From NCBI RefSeq assembly GCF_022430545.2, contig NZ_CP092488.2, forward strand, positions 4,278,001 to 4,342,000: a stretch of DNA of 64,000 nt. The letters are read 5' to 3'. This document shows, piece after piece, positions 55,682 to 62,988 of the stretch (position 1 is the stretch's first letter; each line of letters begins with the position of its first letter). The stretch is from Mycobacterium paraterrae (lineage in GTDB: Bacteria; Actinomycetota; Actinomycetes; Mycobacteriales; Mycobacteriaceae). The position numbers and the translations under genes are program-made. The notes below the pieces were generated by a model. It saw nothing but the letters and a program-made list of their open reading frames with translations. It searched no databases and was not told the origin of the DNA.

Positions 55682-56344
55682 ATGATCACACCAGTGAAAC
55701 TGTGGGGAAAATCGCGGTTGGCCAAGATCCCGCGCAGACTGCCGGCCTCGCCCCGAAAGAGTGAGATCGAATCGATTGCTCGGAGCGCCAACATGATCGG
55801 GGCGCAGCCGCTGGCCCCGGTGTATGGCCTGCCCGAGGACCGATTCAGCCCGGACGACGTGCGATCACCCTCGTCGCAGGGCGACCTGTATGCCTACCTG
55901 GTGGCCGAGCGCGACCCGGCGGTCGTCGTGGAGTTCGGTTCGGCGTTCGGCGTTTCGGGGATGTACTTCGGTGCGGCGCTCAACAGCGGCCGGTTGTATT
56001 CGTTCGAAATCAACCCCGACTGGGCGGACATCGCCGAACGTAACATCAGCACGATCACCGACCGGTTCTCGTTGATCCGCGGAGCCTTCGAGGATCGCGT
56101 CGACGACATCCCGGCACCCATCGACATCGCCCTGGTCGACGGTATCCACGACTACGACTTCGTGATGAGGCAGTGGGAGATTCTGCGGCCGCGCATGTCA
56201 CCGGGCGGTCTGGTGCTGTTCGACGACATCACCTACTGCGACGGGATGCGCAAGGCATGGCGCGAGATCCGATCAGATGATGCGGTCGCGGACTCGCTGG
56301 CCCGCTGGCATCGCCTCGGAATCGTCGAGCTCAAAGCGGCTTGA
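55682..56344 (+). CDS. Class I SAM-dependent methyltransferase (Methyltransf_24-like)
   Basis: This 220-residue protein has the SAM-binding motif VVVEFGSAFGVSGMYFG, an acidic strand end in LYSFEINPDWADIAE, and IALVDGIHDYDFVMRQWEIL followed by GGLVLFDDITYCDGM. The fold is that of sugar or phenolic O-methyltransferases of the TylF/Methyltransf_24 group. A role in methylating a sugar of the glycolipid is inferred from location. It follows fadD by 19 bases and converges on another methyltransferase gene with 5 bases between stops. Confidence 0.82.
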   Translation: MITPVKLWGKSRLAKIPRRLPASPRKSEIESIARSANMIGAQPLAPVYGLPEDRFSPDDVRSPSSQGDLYAYLVAERDPAVVVEFGSAFGVSGMYFGAALNSGRLYSFEINPDWADIAERNISTITDRFSLIRGAFEDRVDDIPAPIDIALVDGIHDYDFVMRQWEILRPRMSPGGLVLFDDITYCDGMRKAWREIRSDDAVADSLARWHRLGIVELKAA

Positions 56345-56349
56345 TCCGG

Positions 56350-56919
56350 TCACCGCTGCCGCGAGAAGACGAACAGGTGCTGATTGTGCCAGGTCTCTTC
56401 ATGAGCCTGCAGGAAGCCCCGTGCGGCGAATAGTGATCGAATTTCGTTGTCGCAGTAACTGTTCAGCCAACCCGCTTTGAGACGACCGACGGATCCGAAG
56501 GCCCGCCGGGGCGAGTATCGAGTGCCGCGCGCGCACGCATAGGACAACAGGCACGTCGGGGCGAGTTCGGTCAGCCAGCCGATCACCGACGGTAGGTCCC
56601 GCATGTACTCCAGCACGCCCATGAGTACTGCGACGTCGTAGGCACCGATGCCAAAATCCGGAAGTGGCCTCAGGTTGAGGTCGCACACCAGCGTGCCAGG
56701 CCCCCTGTCGACGATGTCCGACGGGGTGTAAGTGCACGTGTGATGAAGGTGCCGCTCCAGAACGCGGTTGGCAGCACCGAATTCGATCACCCGGCTGCCC
56801 TCGGGCACCAGCGCCGCGGCTCGCTGGGTGCGAGACTCCCAGGACGCCAGAATGTTACGGGTATCCGACCACCGGGTGTAGTCGGTCTTCTGACGCAGTG
56901 TCGTGATCATTCTGGGCAT
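56350..56919 (-). CDS. Class I methyltransferase-like protein
   Basis: This 189-residue protein has a SAM-binding-like strand and loop, VIEFGAANRVLERHLHH, then TYTPSDIVDRGPGTLVCDLN and YDVAVLMGVLEYMRDLPSVI, the layout of a small class I methyltransferase. The glycine loop is unusual (FGAANRV), so activity is not certain. It starts three bases after the stop of the first pyruvyl transferase gene and is the last gene of the minus-strand operon. Confidence 0.75.
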   Translation of the reverse strand: MPRMITTLRQKTDYTRWSDTRNILASWESRTQRAAALVPEGSRVIEFGAANRVLERHLHHTCTYTPSDIVDRGPGTLVCDLNLRPLPDFGIGAYDVAVLMGVLEYMRDLPSVIGWLTELAPTCLLSYACARGTRYSPRRAFGSVGRLKAGWLNSYCDNEIRSLFAARGFLQAHEETWHNQHLFVFSRQR

Positions 56920-56922
56920 GGT

Positions 56923-57987
56923 TTACCTCGCGTTTCGGTCGTAGCTCGGTGTGGGGAGGCCGAGTTGGTGTGCGACGGTGGCGTATTGGTGGGTGAGTTG
57001 TTGGCGGAGGTGGGTGACGGCGTGGTGGGTGGTGGTTCGGATGTGTGGTGCGTTGTGCAGGGTGTGGTGGGTGTGGTCGATGACGGTGCTGGTGGTGAGG
57101 GTGTCGGTGCGTAGTAGTGAGCGTTCGTCGTTGATGGATCGGGCGAAGTCGCGGCATTTGGGTTGGTATTCGAGGGATATGACGGGGGTGGCGGACAGGG
57201 CGGCGAGGATTCCGGCGTGTAGGCGGCTGACGATGGCTAGTGAGCAGTGGGCGAGTTGGTGGGCGGCGGTGGTGGCGTCGGGTGGGTGGATGATGTCGGC
57301 GTCGATGCCGGCGAGGGCTTGTTCGGTCCATCGTCGGTCGGCGTGGTTCATCAGGATGCCGACGAATCGATAGCCTTCGGACGTCAAATGCCGCACGGCA
57401 CCGCCGATCTGCTCGGCGACCTGTGCTGGATCTTGTCCCCAAAGGTCGTCGTCGCCGAAGCCGAGGTTGAGTCCGATCAGGCCGTCTTCGGCGGTGACGT
57501 CGGGGCGGGGCAACAGCAGGGCGGGATCACCGGCGACTGTGACGTCGAGTCCGGCGTCGGCCAGCAGCTCGGCGCTGCGCGGCCCGCGCACGGACACCGT
57601 GCGAAACTCCGACAGCAGCGGCACCCAACGCTGCAACTCGTCGGTAGTTTGGGCATTTTGGCGTCGGTCGAAGATCGGGTCTTCCACCCCGACACCAATC
57701 GCATAGCTCCCGTTGTTGCGGGTGAGCGCCTGACCCCGGCCGATCAGCCTTCTGAAGTAACGGGTCCCGATGAGAGTGCCGCCGCCGACGAGTTGAATGC
57801 TGCGCCGCAGCGATCGGTTCAATCCGGTTGTCGCGGCGCGTAATCGCTCACCGGGAAAGCGCGGCATCTCCAGCACGGTGGCACCGGGCAGCTGCGAACG
57901 CACGGCGTCGTAGATCGCGTCGTCACCGATGTTGCCCATGCCCTGCCAGCCTAGGTACGCCACCAGGGCATCGTTCGTGGTGGTCAT
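56923..57987 (-). CDS. Polysaccharide pyruvyl transferase, copy 1
   Basis: This 354-residue protein belongs to the polysaccharide pyruvyl transferase family (CsaB/WcaK-like), which attach a ketal-linked pyruvate from PEP to sugars. The N-terminus has LGWQGMGNIGDDAIYDAV and VGGGTLIG; the second Rossmann half has SLAIVSRLHAGILAALSATP and VISLEYQPKCRDF. ATG 57987 overlaps the upstream glycosyltransferase stop (ATGA). It is a mosaic duplicate of the gene at 58872-59954: long stretches are identical and separated by short divergent patches. The C-terminus is His/Thr-rich (HTHHTLHNAPHIRTTTHHAV). Confidence 0.88.
   Translation of the reverse strand: MTTTNDALVAYLGWQGMGNIGDDAIYDAVRSQLPGATVLEMPRFPGERLRAATTGLNRSLRRSIQLVGGGTLIGTRYFRRLIGRGQALTRNNGSYAIGVGVEDPIFDRRQNAQTTDELQRWVPLLSEFRTVSVRGPRSAELLADAGLDVTVAGDPALLLPRPDVTAEDGLIGLNLGFGDDDLWGQDPAQVAEQIGGAVRHLTSEGYRFVGILMNHADRRWTEQALAGIDADIIHPPDATTAAHQLAHCSLAIVSRLHAGILAALSATPVISLEYQPKCRDFARSINDERSLLRTDTLTTSTVIDHTHHTLHNAPHIRTTTHHAVTHLRQQLTHQYATVAHQLGLPTPSYDRNAR
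56946..57375. repeat. 430-bp identical repeat, copy A (3' part of pyruvyl transferase 1)
   Basis: This segment appears identical to 58898-59327 (offset 1952): the start and end were aligned base by base and the interior was judged from two identical reading frames. The first mismatch after it is T57376 versus C59328. A second identical block follows at 57449-57640. The plus strand of the repeat is G/T-rich and almost C-free in places, unlike its surroundings. Confidence 0.88.
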
Positions 57988-58871
57988 TGGGACCGCACCG
58001 GCGGATCGTAGGTCTGCAGGAACGACTTCGGTTGCAGGAACATCGGCAGCTGAAACCTCAGGTCGGGTTTGAGGGCGGGCGGCCCGATTGCGGCCCACAG
58101 GCTCGAAGACGGGCTCCGTGAGGGCCGGATCGCGAAGTCACGAAAGAGGTGTTGCCGATAGGGCAGAGCTGGGCCGAAAAGCTCATTGCCGGAGTGATTT
58201 TCGCCGGTGTCCATGTGATAGACGGCTCCGGGGAACGGTAGTGCCTGCAGCCTTCGTCCGTGTTTGCGCCAGTAGTCGAACGCGTAACCGTGTTCGAGGA
58301 TCTGTTCGAGCCGTTCACCGAAGGCATCGGCGATGTCGTGCTGCGTCGAAGACACCGTCAGGCCGGGCGGGACGTCGTAGGCGTCGAACGGGATGATGAA
58401 CGACGTCCCGCATACCCGGTGGAAACGCCTGCGCAGACGGTAGGCGTTTCGCGCGCGCGAGTACACCCACCCACGTTTCACCACCCATCCATCGCGACTA
58501 GGACGATCCCGCACGAAAGCCGTCACATCTCGGTGGACGAAATCGTCGGCGTCGATGGGCATTACGTAGTCGGGCTGGTAGTCGCGTGCGGCGACGAGCC
58601 CGATCGCGTTCTTGGTGCCCTTGTCCCAGATGACCGGTGCCGGACCGGTCCGGGGGCCGTTCACCCTAGAGGGAGGCGGAAAATCGACGTTGACGAAGAC
58701 CGTCCGGTGCGGCATGGGAAATGACGGTCTGCGGTTGCCGACGACGAAGGCGACATAGTCGTTGCACGACTGCCGGGTCAGCGACTCCAGGGTGTTCTGC
58801 AGCAGCGACTCGACTCGCCCGTAGTCGGTGGAGTTGTGGGGATGTCGCAGCGTGGTGATGAACGCGAGCAT
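57984..58871 (-). CDS. Glycosyltransferase, GT-A fold
   Basis: This 295-residue protein starts MLAFITTLRHPHNSTDYG and resembles GT-A-type glycosyltransferases. It carries the metal-binding sequence YVMPIDADDFVHRDVT near residue 105 and an N-terminal nucleotide-sugar strand LTRQSCNDYVAFVVGNRRPS. The sugar donor is unknown. Its ATG directly follows the stop of pyruvyl transferase 2, with AAAGGGG upstream, and its stop overlaps pyruvyl transferase 1. The tight coupling implies that this transferase and a pyruvyl transferase act on the same sugar unit. Confidence 0.8.
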   Translation of the reverse strand: MLAFITTLRHPHNSTDYGRVESLLQNTLESLTRQSCNDYVAFVVGNRRPSFPMPHRTVFVNVDFPPPSRVNGPRTGPAPVIWDKGTKNAIGLVAARDYQPDYVMPIDADDFVHRDVTAFVRDRPSRDGWVVKRGWVYSRARNAYRLRRRFHRVCGTSFIIPFDAYDVPPGLTVSSTQHDIADAFGERLEQILEHGYAFDYWRKHGRRLQALPFPGAVYHMDTGENHSGNELFGPALPYRQHLFRDFAIRPSRSPSSSLWAAIGPPALKPDLRFQLPMFLQPKSFLQTYDPPVRSQ

Positions 58872-59954
58872 TCAATGCCCCTTTGATAGCTGACTGGTCG
58901 GTGTGGGGAGGCCGAGTTGGTGTGCGACGGTGGCGTATTGGTGGGTGAGTTGTTGGCGGAGGTGGGTGACGGCGTGGTGGGTGGTGGTTCGGATGTGTGG
59001 TGCGTTGTGCAGGGTGTGGTGGGTGTGGTCGATGACGGTGCTGGTGGTGAGGGTGTCGGTGCGTAGTAGTGAGCGTTCGTCGTTGATGGATCGGGCGAAG
59101 TCGCGGCATTTGGGTTGGTATTCGAGGGATATGACGGGGGTGGCGGACAGGGCGGCGAGGATTCCGGCGTGTAGGCGGCTGACGATGGCTAGTGAGCAGT
59201 GGGCGAGTTGGTGGGCGGCGGTGGTGGCGTCGGGTGGGTGGATGATGTCGGCGTCGATGCCGGCGAGGGCTTGTTCGGTCCATCGTCGGTCGGCGTGGTT
59301 CATCAGGATGCCGACGAATCGATAGCCCTCGGACGTCAAATGCCGCACGGCACCGCCAATGTGCGACGCGACCAGATTCGGGTCCCGGCCCCAGAGATCG
59401 TCGCCGAAGCCGAGGTTGAGTCCGATCAGGCCGTCTTCGGCGGTGACGTCGGGGCGGGGCAACAGCAGGGCGGGATCACCGGCGACTGTGACGTCGAGTC
59501 CGGCGTCGGCCAGCAGCTCGGCGCTGCGCGGCCCGCGCACGGACACCGTGCGAAACTCCGACAGCAGCGGCACCCAACGCTGCAACTCGCCTTTGCCTGA
59601 GCCGCTGCGTTTCCCGACGAACGTGGGGTCTTCCACGCCGACACCAATCGCATAGCTCCCGTTACGCCTGGTCAGCGTCTGACCCCGAACCACCATCCGT
59701 CGCCAATGTCGCCGGCCGATGAGGGTGCCGCCGCCGACGAGTTGAATGCTGCGCCGCAGTGATCGATTCAATCCGGTTGTCGCGGCGCGTAATCGCTCAC
59801 CGGGAAAGCGCGGCTGATGCAGGACGGTGGCACCGGGCAACTGCGAACGCACGGCGTCGTAGATGGCGTCGTCACCGATGTTGCCCATGCCCTGCCAGCC
59901 CAGGTACGCCACCAGGGCTGCGTGATCGGATGGTCCGGGCTCAACTGCCGACAA
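58872..59954 (-). CDS. Polysaccharide pyruvyl transferase, copy 2
   Basis: This roughly 360-residue homologue of the protein encoded at 56923-57987 shares LGWQGMGNIGDDAIYDAV, VGGGTLIG and the whole C-terminal domain. Divergent patches are VLHQPRF versus VLEMPRF, GRRHWRRMVVRGQTLTRRNG versus GTRYFRRLIGRGQALTRNNG, and TFVGKRSGSGKGE versus IFDRRQNAQTTDE. No ATG fits; TTG 59954 is the best start and overlaps the upstream glycosyltransferase by 14 bases. The frame remains open through that gene, but that extension is a shadow. It may act on a different acceptor from copy 1. Confidence 0.85.
   Translation of the reverse strand: MSAVEPGPSDHAALVAYLGWQGMGNIGDDAIYDAVRSQLPGATVLHQPRFPGERLRAATTGLNRSLRRSIQLVGGGTLIGRRHWRRMVVRGQTLTRRNGSYAIGVGVEDPTFVGKRSGSGKGELQRWVPLLSEFRTVSVRGPRSAELLADAGLDVTVAGDPALLLPRPDVTAEDGLIGLNLGFGDDLWGRDPNLVASHIGGAVRHLTSEGYRFVGILMNHADRRWTEQALAGIDADIIHPPDATTAAHQLAHCSLAIVSRLHAGILAALSATPVISLEYQPKCRDFARSINDERSLLRTDTLTTSTVIDHTHHTLHNAPHIRTTTHHAVTHLRQQLTHQYATVAHQLGLPTPTSQLSKGH
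58898..59327. repeat. 430-bp identical repeat, copy B (3' part of pyruvyl transferase 2)
   Basis: This is the partner of 56946-57375. A further identical block of 192 bases pairs 59398-59589 with 57449-57640 (offset 1949, reflecting a one-codon difference). Direct repeats of this length 1.95 kb apart could recombine to delete the intervening glycosyltransferase gene and fuse the two pyruvyl transferase genes. Confidence 0.88.
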
Positions 59955-60771
59955 GGAACCGCGCCATTCCGTGCTTGCGGATGAGATAGCGGGTAGCGGA
60001 GCTCTCCCATTTCCGCCGATTCTTTCCGCGGACGTCGATGTGGTGGTGGACGACGCGGATACCAGGATCGAATTGCCTGCCAATGCCTTTGTTGTGCAGG
60101 CGGATCGCCAGGTCCTGGGCCTCGTGCGAGCGCAGTGCCGGGTCGTAGCCGCCGACGCCTTTGAACACGTCGGAATAGACGAGCAGATTGCCCTCATGCA
60201 GCCAGAACGCAGGCCGGGGAATCGGCTCGTCCAACAGACTGGGCCAGCCGGGGGCCATCGGCCCCGCCACCCGGTGTACCGTGCCTGCGAGCCGCGGCCG
60301 GTGCCGCCAATGATCAACCAGCCGTGGGACATTCGACGTGAAATTGCCCCAGACCGAGAATGCCGCGCCGTAGTTGCAGTACTCTTGACTTCCATCGACG
60401 CGGCTGACCAACCCGCCGATCATGCCGACGCCGTCGCGGCGATAGCGCTCGGCGAGTTCCCGCGCCACTTCGGGAGTGCCGGCGGTCTTCAACTCCATGT
60501 CGGCGTCGACGAAGTGGATGAGAGTCCCGTCGCCGACGTGGTCGATGACTTGGTTGCGATTGGCGCCGGCGCCGCGATTCTGGGGACTGCGCACGAGTTG
60601 GACGTCATCACCGAACCCCCGGACCACGTCGACGCTGCTGTCGGTGGAGGCGTCGTCGAGGACCAAGATCCGCTCATAGTTCTGAGCCAGCAACTGCGGA
60701 ATCAGTTCGCGCAGATGCTGTCCCATGTTGTAGTTGGGGACGGCGGCCACCACGGGCATCGGCCGGCTCAT
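59941..60771 (-). CDS. Glycosyltransferase family 2 protein
   Basis: This 276-residue GT2 enzyme has the N-terminal strand VVAAVPNYNMGQHLRELIPQ, ILVLDDASTDSSVDVVRGFG, the metal-binding LIHFVDADMELK and the acceptor-side GVGGYDPALRSHEAQDLAIR. The same features are typical of inverting transferases making surface glycans. The ATG overlaps the stop of the PE-PPE-domain gene by four bases. It should add a sugar to the glycolipid head group. Confidence 0.88.
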   Translation of the reverse strand: MSRPMPVVAAVPNYNMGQHLRELIPQLLAQNYERILVLDDASTDSSVDVVRGFGDDVQLVRSPQNRGAGANRNQVIDHVGDGTLIHFVDADMELKTAGTPEVARELAERYRRDGVGMIGGLVSRVDGSQEYCNYGAAFSVWGNFTSNVPRLVDHWRHRPRLAGTVHRVAGPMAPGWPSLLDEPIPRPAFWLHEGNLLVYSDVFKGVGGYDPALRSHEAQDLAIRLHNKGIGRQFDPGIRVVHHHIDVRGKNRRKWESSATRYLIRKHGMARFLVGS

Positions 60772-62204
60772 AGTGCCGGAAGCAATTCGGTCAGCGACGC
60801 GGCGATCGACGATGCTGCGTTCTCGAGGACGGTGGATTGGAAGCCGCCCAACAGTTCGTAGATAGCCAGATCGGCAGCGATCGGCAATCCGAGCGCCTCG
60901 ATCGGGTTGTCCAGATTGTCCAGAACAAGACTCAGGTTGTACTCGGGAACGCTGACCAGCGCCGCGTAGAGGATGTCCTCGGTAGCGGCCAGGCTCCCGG
61001 ACAGGGTGTTGGTGATTTCGGTGAAGGCGTCGGTGAGGTCGCCCGGCACGGCCGCCAGGGCCGCGGGGTCGTTCAACAGGGTCGTCAGCGCCGACACGAC
61101 CGCGTCGGGATCGAGCGCGGTGGTCGAGGTCGATGATGTCGAGTCGGTCAGACCGGATAACAGCGAATCCAGCGATAGCGAAACGGGATTGGGTCCAGTG
61201 CCGGTGAAGTCGCCGATGAAGTCCTGGATTCCCTGCTGGGTGCCCGTGATCAACAGGTTGGGAAGCTTCTCAAGGTCTTCGATGCTGGGGAACAGGCCGA
61301 ACTCGGTGGCCTCGTTGGCCGGGGTGGTCGACCACCCGTATTCGGGGTCTCCATAACCCAGATTCACCAACGCGGTGAGGTCCGGTTGGAGGAGGTCGGC
61401 GATCGGATTGCCGATGATCGGTATATCGCGGACCGGGTCCAAAAGCGGAAGGTCGTCCACCGGAATGATGTAGTAATCCGTCAGGCCTCCGGTGGTTTCC
61501 AGCGGGATTGCCGATGCGACCTGCTCTGCGGTGAGGGTGTCGTAGTCGAAGTGAGTTTGGCCCATGAACGCGTTGAGGTCGGACAGCAGATTGAGCGGAT
61601 ACTTCGGAAAGTCCGCCCAGTAGTCGTATTCCATGGTGTAGATGGTGGTCGGGTAGTCGTCGAACGGTGTTGCGCCGGAGAAATCGATTCCCAGGCTGGT
61701 CAGGTCTAGGCCGGCGAAGCGTTCGAAGATGCCGCCGTTGGGGTTCATCAGATCACCGATCAGCGTGAAACTGACATTTGAACTGGGAACGCCTTCGGCC
61801 TCGAGCTTTGACATCTCCAACGACGCGATGATCGCGCTCTGCGAGTACCCGAAAACGCCCACTTGCGCACCGGAATCGATGTAGGGCTTCAAGGCGGTAT
61901 CCAAGTCGCTGAGCCCCTGTGACACCGAGTCGTCGAGCGTCAGGTCGTCCAGGCCTAACGGATAGAACTGTTCCGGCGTGTAAAGCGCGGTTGCATCGGC
62001 GTTCGACGGCAGAAAGAGACTCTCGATCGTGTTGACCCAGGCGTCGTCTGGCAGCGGCATGCCGCTGCCGCCCATCACTAGGTAGGGAAGCGTGTCGTCG
62101 CCGTGTGCGACCGCCGGGGCTGCCAACGGCGCCAGCGGCAGTAGACCCACGCCTGCGGTGGCTAGCATGCCGACCCACTTGCCGCGAGCAACACGGTTCG
62201 TCAT
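60768..62204 (-). CDS. Exported PE-PPE-domain (Chp-like) hydrolase/acyltransferase
   Basis: This 478-residue protein has an N-terminal signal or anchor (residues 11-33, ending APAVA) and an alpha/beta-hydrolase domain of the PE-PPE type. The nucleophile elbow is GVFGYSQSAIIASLE, Ser121. Proteins of this type include Chp1 (Rv3822) and Chp2 (Rv1184c), which acylate sulfolipid and polyacyltrehalose outside the membrane. GGAGG lies five bases before ATG 62204. It sits next to a Gap/Sap-like gene, as chp1 sits next to sap. The last 150 residues are Ser/Thr/Leu-rich helices of unknown role. Confidence 0.85.
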   Translation of the reverse strand: MTNRVARGKWVGMLATAGVGLLPLAPLAAPAVAHGDDTLPYLVMGGSGMPLPDDAWVNTIESLFLPSNADATALYTPEQFYPLGLDDLTLDDSVSQGLSDLDTALKPYIDSGAQVGVFGYSQSAIIASLEMSKLEAEGVPSSNVSFTLIGDLMNPNGGIFERFAGLDLTSLGIDFSGATPFDDYPTTIYTMEYDYWADFPKYPLNLLSDLNAFMGQTHFDYDTLTAEQVASAIPLETTGGLTDYYIIPVDDLPLLDPVRDIPIIGNPIADLLQPDLTALVNLGYGDPEYGWSTTPANEATEFGLFPSIEDLEKLPNLLITGTQQGIQDFIGDFTGTGPNPVSLSLDSLLSGLTDSTSSTSTTALDPDAVVSALTTLLNDPAALAAVPGDLTDAFTEITNTLSGSLAATEDILYAALVSVPEYNLSLVLDNLDNPIEALGLPIAADLAIYELLGGFQSTVLENAASSIAASLTELLPAL

Positions 62205-62241
62205 TTCCGCCTCCGTTGCCCCGTGATGTTGATGTCCGATG

Positions 62242-62988
62242 TCACCATTGCCCGACACCTTTTGCGACCATCATCGCACCGAGTGCGCCGAGTAGCAGTC
62301 CGAAAATTGTTCTGCGACGGGCGAATAACCACGCGTGCATGCCCATGACGACGTACTCGGTCCGGGCCGGCGAAATCACGTGGGCAACGAGCGGAATCTC
62401 TGTGATCGTGTACGCCACCAAAGTGAAAACCAGTGCGGCGGCGACCTGGGTGGCGGCCGGCACACCCGACGCGAGGATCGCCAGCATTGCCCCCCAGAAT
62501 TCGAGCAGCTGAGTAGAGGTGCCCAGTCCGGCGACGAATGGCATTCCGAGCGACTTTCTTTCCAGGACGCTAGACCACGACAGCCGGGGGAGACTGACGC
62601 GAGCGGCCGCTGCCGGTGACACGGCGGGTTCGGCGATCTGCGGGTCGATACCGGTGGCGGGCATCATCGCGGGTACGCTCCGGCGCACCGACCGGGGTCT
62701 GATCAGCATGCCGGCGCCCACCAGCGCGAGCACACCGACCATGACCTGCACGAACGGTAGTGCGGGATGAATCGCGATCGAATGCGTCAGCCGCACAATG
62801 GGAATCAACAAGTCGTGCAAGAAGAAGAGCGCTGCGAGTGCCAGTCCGAATCCGGACGTCATGAGGCCCAACCAATACGCGAACAGATTGGACAGCGGGC
62901 GCGGGCGCGAGATCAACAACGCCATGATCCCGATCCGTACCGGATCTTGAGCGGCAATGATCCCGAAAAACAAGACTGCGCTCCACAT
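62242..62988 (-). CDS. Gap/Sap-like glycolipid-addressing membrane protein
   Basis: This 248-residue protein has six predicted membrane helices and the start MWSAVLFFGIIAAQDPVRIG, typical of Gap (glycopeptidolipid-addressing protein) and Sap (sulfolipid-addressing protein). A central soluble loop holds MPATGIDPQIAEPAVSPAAA. These proteins help bring glycolipids to the surface together with MmpL transporters. Its ATG shares one base with the stop of the glycosyltransferase gene (TGATG). No mmpL gene is visible in the window; it may lie beyond 64000. Confidence 0.87.
   Translation of the reverse strand: MWSAVLFFGIIAAQDPVRIGIMALLISRPRPLSNLFAYWLGLMTSGFGLALAALFFLHDLLIPIVRLTHSIAIHPALPFVQVMVGVLALVGAGMLIRPRSVRRSVPAMMPATGIDPQIAEPAVSPAAAARVSLPRLSWSSVLERKSLGMPFVAGLGTSTQLLEFWGAMLAILASGVPAATQVAAALVFTLVAYTITEIPLVAHVISPARTEYVVMGMHAWLFARRRTIFGLLLGALGAMMVAKGVGQW

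Noticed and set aside
56855..57442. His/Arg/Pro-rich frame on the minus strand (also at 58666-59283)
   Set aside because: It is an out-of-frame reading of the repeated pyruvyl transferase block. Its identity in both copies follows from the DNA repeat, not from selection on this frame.
58872..60395. One long protein of 507 residues joining sequence upstream of pyruvyl transferase 2
   Set aside because: The first 147 codons are an alternative frame of the GT2 gene at 59941-60771. The pyruvyl transferase homology begins only near 59954.
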